From Adineta vaga (lineage: Eukaryota > Rotifera), in NCBI GenBank assembly GCA_021613535.1, contig CP075495.1, positions 9,610,001 through 9,674,000 of the forward strand: 64,000 nucleotides of DNA, read 5' to 3'. The first letter of the stretch is position 1. Each line of letters begins with the position of its first letter. The notes under the pieces are model-generated. The model was not told where the DNA came from and did not search any database. It saw only the letters and a list, made by a program, of their open reading frames with translations. Shown here piece after piece: positions 49,001 through 60,900 of this stretch. The translations under genes were made by a program, and so were the position numbers.

Positions 49001-50548
49001 ACTTTTGAAAGTCGATCCATACGTCTTGCTTTCGAATTATCTCCTTTACTAATTGCATCTTGATGTCGTTTCGTTAATTCTACATGTCGTTGTTGTAAAG
49101 CTTCGAGAATAGTTCCTGGTTCAGGTGCTAACACTATAGTACAATTTATAAGTAAGAATTCGAAAATAATAAAAAGGGAATCTGTTACACACATGGCATA
49201 GATGAAGTCGCTGAATTTATCTCGTTAGGTGTATCATCAGACGTTTCCGTTTGAATAGAAACAGAAGGCATAGAAGCATTATTAGCTGTTATTCCATTTT
49301 GCAAATTCTATTGATTATATAATAAGAATTGAATGGAAGCATTTGACTAGGAAGAATACATACTTTCATTTGAATTAAATATTCTTTGGCTTTAGCAATA
49401 TCACCCTCTGTTTTCGCCTGCAAAGCTAATGTTTTCAAACGTGCAATTGCTTCATCTGAACTATTGGAAATTGATGTCGATGCTACTAATCAATGTTTAC
49501 GGCATTTGTCTAATAATAATTAAAAATAACTACTTACATTGAGTAGTAATGGGTTGATTATTTGTCGATAACGATGTCAGAGTTGATTGCTTTGCTATTA
49601 CGGGTGGTGGTGGTAGCGGCGGTGGAGAGGGATCACGCATAGCCACTTCTTGTGTAACAGATGCTGAAGTAGATCCGGAAACAAATAATGCCGGTGGAAT
49701 GTCACTTTCATTGATGGGTGCACCAGTACGAGCTGATTGAAGTAATTCTTGAATGAGCTAAACAGCAACAAATCATAGATAGGATTGTTTTCTATGCAGT
49801 AGATGGGAAAAAAATTACTTTTAGTTGACGATCAAGTCGTCTAGCTTTGGATGCATCGCCACTTGTTTTTGCTGCTTCGACAGCTTTGACATACATCTCA
49901 CGACGTGTTTCCAATACTGACAACATACTAGTATTTGCCGTTGCTAATGGTAGGGGTTGTATATTCATTTGATTTTCTGATTCAATTTCACCAGTAATTT
50001 CATGTAACTCATTCTAAAATAGAAAGGGATTACAGAATCATTGTGAAAGCAGACAATAATGAAACTTACAAGAAGATCTTCTTCATCACCTTCGGATAGC
50101 TCATCATCATTTATTGGACGATCAATATCACCAAGAAGTTTATTTACATCATTATGAAATGCTAGAAGATCTTGATTTGAACCACCTATATATGCGACAG
50201 AAAACTTTGTCATAGAAATAGAAGAAAAATAATAAAACTGCACAAACTTGGTTTCTTTTGATTAGCTTTCGGTCGTTTTGATGTATGTCCACCAATATCT
50301 CCTTGAATTTGTCTTAATTCAGCTTCGAGAGTATCATCATCATCATCATCATCATCAGCACCAATATTTGATTCATCAAAGTTTGGTATTTGAAAGCCCA
50401 TCTATAACAAAGAATATCCATATACAAAAGTTAGAGTTCAATGTCAATCATTTACCTGTTGCATTAATGCTGCACCACCTCCTCCTCCTTCTCCTCCTCC
50501 TCCTTTGGATCGTTTAGCTGGTTTGGGATTTTTAGGATTTCTGAACAT
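46006..50548 (-). CDS. CC2D1: CC2D1 (Lgd-type) coiled-coil and C2 domain protein
   Basis: A gene of about 18 exons starting MFRNPKNPKPAKRSKGGG at 50548. Several DM14 repeats can be read: YVKAVEAAKTSGDASKARR, DAISKGDNSKARRMDRL and AKAEGDIAKAKEY-like segments. They are separated by Pro/Ser/Gln-rich linkers. A C2 domain follows at about 47880-47390 (VITEFPYPPETP, RLMSRKEVKLSIFYKVGF, RSDRLLGVAYVKTAPLEQL, GKLEVKIRIKEAFG). The C-terminal region is helical. This order is that of CC2D1A/B and Drosophila Lethal (2) giant discs, which bind ESCRT-III CHMP4/Shrub through DM14 and control endosomal sorting and Notch signalling. An intron of 472 nt (46801-47272) is much longer than the rest. Confidence 0.92.
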
Positions 50549-50850
50549 TATCGGCGCGTACTGAAGATAACAGTGAAAATAAGAATAAAAACTTCAGTCA
50601 GTGTCAGAAGATAATATGAGTCATATATGATCATTTAAATGGTTCTTTTTTTCAACGAATTGAATCGAGTAATTATTTCCAATTGGTTGACGTGGCACAA
50701 CCAATCTTTTTCAATGGCAGACATATCAGTTTAGCATCGTCCAATATACAAATATATATATATATACATACATATTATATCTACATTGTTCTTCTCCTAT
50801 TCTTATGAACAGTATTATTTAATAAATTTTAGTTATCGGTATATAAAATC
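50549..50850. promoter_or_regulatory. compact divergent promoter region between CC2D1 and TMF1
   Basis: 302 bp between two divergent start codons of membrane-traffic genes. A short TA array lies at about 50752-50764. No defined element recognised. Confidence 0.4.
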
Positions 50851-53800
50851 ATGGCTGGTTGGTTTTCTCTTGATCCAAATAAACTTAAACAAATCGCAAC
50901 AAGTACCCTAATAAATGCACAGAAACAAATCGGTAAAAAAACACATCTATCTTTCGTAAATATTTTTATTTGTTCCTGTTGAAACTTTGTATTTATTCAG
51001 ATAAAGTCCTCGATATCAAGGATGGCGCTCCCGATACTGAATCTCAATCAATTGGTAAACAAAATCATGATAAAATATTGTATTTAAAGATATTTTTCTT
51101 TTCAAAATTGTTTAGTAAATAATAATGCAGCAAGTAACATACAACCAGTAGCATCCGATGATTTCTTCTCAACATTTCTTGGTAATCAAAAACCGCCAAC
51201 ACCGATCGTAGAAAAAACAGAAGTATCAGTAGAAACTATCGAAAACGATACTTCACATCACAATTGGAATGCATGGAATCATAATAATGCGTCATCATTG
51301 GTAGAAAAAAATTGTTTTTTCTCTCTTTTCGATTTAAAAATCCATTTTATTTTTTGTTTGAAAAATTACAGATTACTTCTCAGTCGCAATCAAATGTTAT
51401 TCTCTCATCCGATGAGAATATTAATGAAGAAAATAAACTAACACCACAAGAATCTGGAGATGTACACATACCGGCATTAATACCATTAGAATCTATTGAT
51501 ACACAACAACAAATACAAGCATCATCATCGTTAGCTGAATCGTCAACAATTACAGAAAGTTCTAGTAGCGAAAGTACAAATTCATTACGTCCAACATTAA
51601 GTATTCCGTCATCTGAATCAACTGTTATTGGTACGATTTTGGAAACTAAGAATGATGAACATCAAATATTTATGCATACAAAAAATGAAAGTTCTGAATC
51701 TGATGTTGATCATTTATCACAAATCATTCCTTCGATATCCTCAGATAAACGTGATGTTATCGATTCTTGGATGAATAATAGACAAAATATCACTTCTGAG
51801 TACGTATTATCTTTGTAATAGTACTATTTATAAAACATAAGATTAATTAATTCAAGTTTTGATATCCATCAAAATAGATTTGATTTCTCATTTGTAGAAG
51901 AGTATAATTGAAAATTTTCTTATTATATCTTTCACTCAATGAAGGTAACCTCTATGTGACAGCGCTCTAGTTCTTTCCAGTGTATTCATACAAAGCGTAA
52001 CGAATACGAAATTATTAATGATGATCATTTAATGATAAACAAAGTGACGCGTCAATATTTTTTATTTTGCATCTACTTCCGACTTCGAATGATTTGTTTT
52101 GACAGGTATCGGGGTACTTTCCTTTTGCTTAAAATCGATTTTGATTGTCGATTAGGGTACAAGTATGTACAAATAGTAATGAAAAATTTGATAGTATATA
52201 AATCGCCACTCCTAGTGCTGCATTTTCAAAGCATCTCTATGAAAAGAATAATTGTTTCACTTTTTAAAAGTAAATCTATATTTAAATCTCTAGTAATGTC
52301 GAACAATCATTACGTGATATGAATGATAATGATTCATCTTCTCTATTATATACATCAGCATATCCACCTAATGAGTTTTCAACATCATCAATAATTGATG
52401 ATAATAGAACACCAACAGCAACAACTCATGATGACAAAGAACATCAACAACAGCAAGCAACTATTTCAACCGATGAAGAAGATGACAATATACTTCTTGA
52501 ACAATCGAATTCACCCACACATACAATATCATCCAATGGACATGATACCGTTCGTCTCTCTTTTGTCAAATTTCCAAATCAAACCAACACTTTATTTTCT
52601 ATTCTTCTTTCAGCATAGTAAAGATTCATCCGATGATGGTAAACATACATCATGTGCATCATCCGATATTGAAGTTATTTCATCTCCAAGTGTTACTAGT
52701 GGTTTAGCACTTAGTACAACCGAAACATTTGATAAATGTCGAGAATTACGTGATGCTCGACGACCCGTTGTACGCGAGGTTAGAAACGTCCGTTTTGTAT
52801 ATTAAATTTTTATTTCAAACGAAATCATTTCAGGTTGTTGGCCGTTTTCCAAGTCATTCAACTAATTTAAAATATCATCATCATCCAATATCAATTGATA
52901 ATATTGATAAAAATACGACATCGAATTTTGATGCATCATCATGGTCAACTTTAATTGATGAAGCAGCTACCGAACATGTGCATTATCATAATGTAATTAT
53001 ACATTATTATAAATTTTCGAAATTTTGTATTTTTATTATAGTCCAATGAAGAAAATAATGATGATGATGATTATCGACAAAGTATGTTGTACTTTTCTTG
53101 TATTATAAAGTTTTTGTAATTCGTTTTTTTTAAATATCTTGTCTATCAGAAACTTCAAAAGTATGTGATTATTCATATTATTGAATGAAATATTGTTACT
53201 TTTTGACATCAATAGGAATTAGGTGAATTAAAAGAACGATTAGAATTACGTGAACAAGCTTTTTTAAAATTAACAACAGAATCTAATGAATTACATCAGA
53301 CAAATCAATCATTAAAACAGTGACTAAACACTTCATTTTGAAGACATTATCTTCTTCGTTTTTTTCTATCAAATAGATCATTAACGGAAATTGAACAACG
53401 AACATCTCGTTTAACCAATGAATTTCAACAAACAATTGAAAATCTTTCATTGAAAATTGAAGAACAGAAATACGTTGCACAAGTAAGCGTTTTCTATCCT
53501 ATCAGTTATCAATTCTAGAGAATATTTTAATTCAGGAACGAGATCATCTACGAAAACAATATGATACATTACAAAAACAATTATCTGAAAGGTATGATTC
53601 GTAATCTTATTCAACTGATAGAAGATTCCAAAGAAAAAGAAATTTGTTTCTATCTAGTTCAACATCGACTGGCAATACAATGGCTGTATTGCGTGAAAAA
53701 GAAGAACAAATTCAACAATTACTTGAAGAAGGTGAAAAACTTTCGAAAACTCAATTAAAAGATTCAACTATAATTAAAAAATTACGAGCAAAAGAGAAAG

Positions 53801-56097
53801 AAAATGATGCACATATAACATCATTAACGTATGGAATAGATAACATTTCTTCGTAACATCAATATTTCATTTTTTTTTGTCTATATATATTTGTCAGGAC
53901 ACAAATCACTAAATTAACAAGTGAATTAGAAGAAACAAAAAAATCATTACAAGAAAAAGAAGAAAATGAAAAACAATTCAAAGGTTCGAAAACCTTCATA
54001 TTTGTAGATTGTCAAAATCTATCTTTTGTTTTTTATAGAAACAATGAAAAAATTGGAAAAATCAGCGATACATTATGAAAAAGAATGTATATCAATAAAA
54101 TCCTTATATGAAGATGCAGAAGAACAAATTCGTAGTACAAAAGTTGCATTAGAAAATTCTTATAAGTAATGACAAGCAATATTCTTTTCGATTGATTTCT
54201 TGAAAACAAATTCATTGATTATTCTAGAGAAATTGCCGAATTAAATAAAACGAAAGCAGCGACAGAAAGTAAAGTTGTTGAAGCAACTTTATCAGCGGAA
54301 ATTGTGTTACGTGAAGAAATTCGTATGGCTGTCGATAAAGAACGATTGATATCTCGACAAGAACAAGAAAAATTACAGATGACAATCGATGAATTAAGAC
54401 ATTCGATTCAACGTGGTGAAGTTCAATTAAATCGACGAGAACAAGTTCTACGACAAGAAGTCAATGATCTTCGACAAGTAATTTACTTCGAATATTCAAA
54501 TTGAATTAACTCTATGAATTATCTATTCATTCTAGAGACTTCAAGAAGCAGAATCACGAAATGAAGAATTAACACAAAATATTTCCAATGGTATAATTCA
54601 CTCAATCTCGAAGTTCTATTTTCAATAATGTTTTTCTCTTAGCTACACGTCCACTTCTTCGTCAAATTGAAAATCTTCAAACTTCATATGTAACACAAAT
54701 AAATTCTCTTGAAAAAACTGAACGTCAATTAACTGATCGTCTTGGTATGTACAAGGAAAATTTCTTCAATTATCTTTTGAAAAAAAATCTTTCATTTTCA
54801 GCTGAAATGCAAATGCAGTATGCAACAAGTGTTGAACATGAACGTATAGCTAATGAAACTTTATTAGAGACGAATGCTAAATGGAAATTAGCTGATGTTC
54901 AATTATCAACTTTAAAACAAGATAAAATGCGTTTAACTTCTGAACTGGATATTTTAAAAATGAAATTAACAAATTTTGAAGATGCAAAATTAAGGTGAGA
55001 AAAAAAACGAAAAAACAAAATACACATTGAACATAAGATTGTTTTTCTTTCTAGAGAAAAAAGTCAAATTGAATCGATGCAAGAAGCATTTACTCAACAA
55101 ATTAATAGTCTTATTCAAGAAAAGGTTTGAAATTCAAGTTTTATTTAACTTCTCGATCAATTGTGTTGTTCATCTTCAGAGACAACTTGAGTTAGATGCT
55201 GAAGTTGAAAGATCAAAGCATGAAAGTGATTTTAAAAAATTACAAATTGTTCATGATGCACTAAAAGAACAAGTAAGAGGATACATTTTCTGTCGTTTGA
55301 ACCAAAACAAATGAATTCTTCGTTCTAATGATTCTAGCAAAATCTATATGATTCCAATTCGATGCATCGTACAAATTCAAGTCTTGAAACAACACTTGCT
55401 CATCAACGTAGTCGCCGTTCATCTGGTGGACAGGATACGCCAACATCATTTACATTTGAACGTTCTGCTGTAAGAATCAACTTTATACATGTGATTATAA
55501 AGAGATAAATTCTTGATTTTGTAGTTTGTTCCAACGCCAAAACCAAGTGTATATGAATCACTACGAAATACAGGTGCAATAGCAGTATTAGAAAGTTTAG
55601 AAGCACAATTGAAAGAAAAAGAAGGAGAAATTACATTATTACAAGTAAAAGAGAAATCGATTGTTTTCAAATTTGTAAACAATATGATTCGTTTCAGAGT
55701 GAAATTTCAGATCTAGAACGAACACGAGAATCAATGGCAAGGGAATTAGTTAATTTATCAACAGAAAATGAAAAATTAAGACAACAAACAAACAATTATC
55801 CAGTATTAAATGAACAATACAAAGTATGTCGATAAGAAAAATAAGAACAAAAAGATTTATTTTAATCAATGATTGATTTCAAATAGGATTTAGAACGACG
55901 TTATGATGCACTTTTAACCATGTATGGAGAAAAACAAGAAGAAGCTGATGAACTTCGACTTGATTTAGCAGATGTAAAGACACTCTATCGAGCACAGGTA
56001 AGTGTTATTAATTGAATTATTTTTGGAAAGAAATTTGAATCATATTCTATTTATTTAGATCGATGATTTAATGAAACACAATTCTCATTTACGATGA
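50851..56097 (+). CDS. TMF1: TMF1 golgin (TATA element modulatory factor / ARA160)
   Basis: A gene of more than 20 exons starting MAGWFSLDPNKLKQIA at 50851; the DKVLDIKDGAP block after the first intron is the conserved TMF1 N-terminus. A Ser/Thr-rich, acidic disordered region follows, then a long coiled coil from about 53200. The segments LREKEEQIQQLLEEGEKLSK and STIIKKLRAKEKEN are near-diagnostic for TMF1. The end (LEAQLKEKEGEITLLQ, LERRYDALLTMYGEKQEE, VKTLYRAQIDDLM) is the Rab6-binding TMF_TATA_bd domain. TMF1 is a Golgi tether at trans-cisternal rims. The intron 51800-52293 (494 nt) is exceptionally long; its splicing gives the in-frame product SDNVEQSLRDMND. Confidence 0.92.
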
Positions 56098-56357
56098 TGG
56101 AATTCTTCACAATCTTCTTTTCTTGTTTTTTTTCTTCTTCTCTTCTATTCCATCATTCCGAATAACTACAACAAGTGATGTTGAATCTATTGTGATACAC
56201 GTTTAGTTCTGCTGATATTGTTAATTTATTAATTTATCTCGTTTATTATCATATCTTGTGTTTTTTTTTCTTTTTAAAAAATATATAATAATAAGAGGAG
56301 AGAGAGAAAGAGAAAATAAATCGATTTTTATTTATAGATAACCTCTATACATCTCAG
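56098..56357. other. short spacer between TMF1 and the ORC5 copy
   Basis: 260 bp with pyrimidine-rich and GAGA-rich tracts. The two genes are on the same strand. No gene seen. Confidence 0.5.
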
Positions 56358-57764
56358 ATGTCATTACCAGATAGTTATGCGTGTCGTTCAACAATTTATT
56401 CATCATTGGAAAAACTTTTTTGTTCCCATTCATCAATACCATATCCATCACATGTTTATATTCATGGAAATCATAATACTGGAAAATCAACTTTAGTTAA
56501 ACATGTACTTAGTCATCAGAATCATTCCATTCTATGGTTTGATTGTCGAGAGATTTATTCATTAAATATGTTCTATCATACATTTATGTCATCATTAACA
56601 ATGAATTTAACTTCATCAATGAAAAATTTCAAACTATGATACAACTGGACATTTACTTTATTTGTTATATAAATTAAATGAATTAACATTAGGTTATTTT
56701 CATCATTCACTTATTCTAATTGGACATCAACCATTCTATCAATTACCACATATGAATCAAATCGAAACAGAATTAGGTGTCTTAACACCAATAACTATCT
56801 TTATACCAGCTTATACTCGTACAGAAATTGTTGGAATTTTACAAAATATACTTATACGTATGAAATTGAATAGAAAAAAACATAAAACTATAAATTTAAG
56901 ATATATTTTCTTCTAGAACAACAAGATATTCTTCCATCGTCTATATCTCAAATACAAATTATCATTGAATTGGCACTTCAAATTTTCTATGCAGTTACAA
57001 ATGATCTTGTCGAATTAAAAGATATGTCAACCATGTGTATTAAAGATTTCTTACGTGTTAATGCAAAAAAACAAATGAATGATGATGGTATCAATAATGA
57101 TTATCGTATACTTTATCAAAAAGAATTTTTCATGCAGGTATATTATTGATCTCTAAGTTAAGATTTATATGAGACTGAAAATTATTTTGCTCTCTAGGTT
57201 CTCAATTCTGTGTATACACGTGCAATGAGTATTCCAAAATTTCTCGATACACACACAGCTGATGAAGAAACAAGTGAAAATGCTACTCATATTGTATCAA
57301 TGAATAATAAAAATAACAATTGTGATCTTCCATTATCAGCAAAATATCTTTTAATTGCGATCTATTTAGCAACACAAAATCCTATTAAATACGATCGAAT
57401 GTTATATGATAAACAAAGTCAAGGTAAAAAAAGTCGACGAGCAAAAATTATGCATAAACGTACTCAACTTGACACAGCAAAAATCGAATATTTACCATTA
57501 TCATCAAATAAACCGATTGCATTGAATCGTCTTTTGGCTATTTATTGTTCTTTACAAGGTGATACACTTCCATTAACAAATCAAATCTATACTCAATTAG
57601 CTTTATTAACTTCGATGCGTTTAATTGAACTTGTTGGAGGTTCAAATGAAAGTGGAATTATTAATTTAAATGAACCAAAATATCGTTGTATAAGTTCAAG
57701 TGATTGTATTCGACGTCTGGCTTCATCAATTGACTTTAAAATTGATGATCTTCTTCTTGTCTAA
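56358..57764 (+). pseudogene. ORC5: ORC5 copy with lost central segment and frame change (probable pseudogene)
   Basis: ORC5 ends are clear. The N-terminal part has a Walker A-like HGNHNTGKSTLVKHVL, and the C-terminal winged-helix part has SAKYLLIAIYLATQNPIKYD, ALNRLLAIYCSLQG and EPKYRCISSSDCIRRLA. Introns at about 56853-56917 and 57137-57198 splice in phase. Between about 56615 and 56640 the first open frame ends (TGA at 56637-56639) and the homology resumes one frame over as GHLLYLLYKLNELTLGYF. Compared with ORC5 of other animals about 40-50 residues are missing there, including the Walker B region (an IVLDKAE-like strand). A functional ATPase fold is therefore unlikely from this copy. It may be a dying duplicate or a local assembly collapse; the rest remains well preserved. 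Confidence 0.8.
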
Positions 57765-57928
57765 AAGTTTCATAATGTGAAATAGATGTATATTTTTCAT
57801 ATCAATTGTCAGATAATTAATAAAAAAAAGTAAACTTCAATAGATTGCTCAGATAGATATAGAAGAAGAAGACTTTTTTTTTATTTTTAAATATTCGGTG
57901 GCAAATGAATAGAAAAGTAGATGAAATT
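57765..57928. other. convergent 3' ends
   Basis: 164 bp between the stop codons of the ORC5 copy and the SEL1L3-like gene, with an AATAAAAAAAAG element near 57819 that may serve as a polyadenylation signal. Confidence 0.45.
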
Positions 57929-60900
57929 TTACATCCAACGAAAGAATACTAATGTCGTTATAAATAGTAGAATTATTGTGATCAGAAGCTAGAATTAAAA
58001 ATAGAAGAATTCATTTTGATGATATATAGAGAGAGCGAGAGGGGCATTTCTTTACCTTAAATTGTTCGTCATAGAAAATGATTGTTGTAATTTTAAAATA
58101 AGCAATTGTACAAGGAATATAAGATTCATCCGATTTAGGAATATTCAATGTTCGACAACTAAAAAAGAAAATTGAAATGAAAAAAAATCAATTCTCTCTC
58201 TTTACATAGAATTTTTCTAAGTAAATTCTAATAAAGATTCAAATCTAAATCATACTATTGATAAATAGTTTGTAATCTTCGATATCGATTTGATACTAGT
58301 TTTTCATCGAACTTAACACCAATTTTATTCCAAATATGCAGTGGAATTGTATTGTTCAAGTCTGATTCTTCTTCGATTTGAGCTAAATTATATAAACCCT
58401 AAATAAAATGGAGAACAACATAATCAATATTATTTTCAAGTCTTCAATCGAAAATCTTTTACTTGTGGATCACCAATTTGATACAAATGCACATAAAGTT
58501 GTAAAACTCTAGTTAAATTGACTTTCTTTAATTGATAATAGTTAGCAACAGTTAATAAAGCATATGAATCAATATTTAAATTATCACCATGTATCATTAA
58601 ATACATATTCAAAAAATCTTCGACACAATCAAATGAAGTTTCATTTTTAAAGTCTTTACATAAATAACCAGCATTGAAATAACCAAGTTCTACACCGGCT
58701 AAAGCAGCTTGAACATAGAAGAGAAATGATGTTTGCCTATATAGAAGAAAAAACACAGAAGTAATTCGTAAGTTTGTTTTAGATCATTTACCATCGTCGA
58801 TCTCGATAGGCTTCCAATGCTCGTCGGACAGTTGTTCCTATTACTGAACTTTCTTCGGCAACATATCGTGACCAACTAAATAAATATGAGTCAATCTATA
58901 AATATCAATTGATCAAATATTTTAAATTACATTGCTGCAAGCCAAGGATTTCTAATGATAACAGGATGTCCTCCACGAGCATTATGATGTGCTACAACAA
59001 GTTTAGAATCGATTTGTCCATGTTGTGCTGCGAATGAAAAGTATCTCCAAGCTCGAACATGATCTACAATGTAATGAGGCGGATAATGACCAGTTGTCCA
59101 CATTACACCCTAAGAAGAAAACAAATAAATTTCAATTATTTACTAAGAAAAAGATTGCAAAAACGAACAAGATTATGAGCACAATGAATATCATGTGTTC
59201 GATCAAAACAATCTTGCCAATATTGTGCAGCTTTTGTATAATTCTTTTCGATTTCATATGCATGATATCCTTGATGAAAATGAAGATAATAAAAATCGAT
59301 TACATATGAAAATAGAAAACCTAGAGCAACTTGAGCACCAAGATAACCATGTTCAACAGCCTTTTCAATTTGACGAATCGCTTCAGTTACATTCTTTTTT
59401 ATGCCTTGTCCCTTTTATTTATCGAGAACATTGATGAAGAAATAATCGAAAAGATTAGAATTTACTTTTAAAAGAGCTAATCCATAACCGAAATGAGATA
59501 AAGCATCATGTTGAGCAGCACCTAATCGAAAATAATCCACAGCTGCTTGGATATTTCGTGTTAAACCATTACTACCGGAATACATCAATGCACCCAAACG
59601 ATTCTAAATAGATTTTTTTTAAAGAACAATAGCATTACTTTTTGCGTATTCAGAAAAATATTAGTTTTTAAAATACTTGAGCTGATGCTACACCTTGTCT
59701 TGCTTGTTGTTTGAGCCAATAAAACGAATCACTTTTATCAAATGTTAATTCATCAATAAGTTTATCATCCGTAAGACGTATATATTCCATTGATACCTAT
59801 AAAAATGTGATCTTTTAAATCAAACATATTAGTCACAATAACTAACTTCACCAGATTTTGGATTGTAGAGCTCATTTTTCGACGTTAAAGCTATTTCTCG
59901 ATAATAAACTAAATATAAATGAATTGATTAGCGTGTTTTTTTTCCATCTGAAATGCAATGAACAAACCATAGGCAGCATCATAATCGATAGGAACACCAT
60001 CCAGACCATAAAGATGTCGATGTCCGAGAGCAAGTAAACTAATTCGATCATGATGTAATGCACCCGAAAAGAATAATTCAAGCGCCTATTTAATGAAATA
60101 AGAGAAAAAGAAAGAAATGGATCGTTTTATTTTTAATTTAACTAAACTTTTACTTTATATCATCAGTATTTTAACTATTATTCTTGCTGTTACAATTCTT
60201 GTTCTATCTCTTCTTACTGCTCAACGAACAGGAGTATATGGCCGTCAAACTTATGCACCAGAAAAATCAATTATTATTCAAGATTTTCATTTTCTTATAT
60301 CTGTTTGTATTGGTGGATCAATATCAACTATATTCGTATGTTTATATGGAATTTATGCAACTTATTATGAATCGAAACTCTTTCTTCTCATTCATTGTTT
60401 ACTTGTTTTACTTATTCATACATGTTCATTACTCATCGGTTCAGCTATATATTTCGATGAAAGACAGATTGGTGCACCAGCATCAGTCTATTTCTCAGTA
60501 AAACTAAGCAATTATTCAAATAACAATAGAATCTTTTCTTGTTTAGGCTCATTACAATTATGCTCTTCTAACATATTCATATCTTTCTATACATAATACA
60601 TCATTTCTACCGAATGATCTTTATCGTTATGGAAAAACTTCTCCTACGATAGATATTATTTTTGATCTAACATTAGATCTTGTTCATCGACGACTTCAAT
60701 GTTGTGGACTTATGGGTGTAGGCGATTTTGCTGAATTACACGTTCCTATTCCACCATCATGTTTTCACTCAAATGGAATATCATATAAATCTTCTTGTCT
60801 ATTCAAATTTCGATTAGAATCGATTGATAAAGCTCAATCATTTGCAATATGTATTTATATGATGGGAATTCTCACAATTGTTTCATGCTTAATTGATTCG

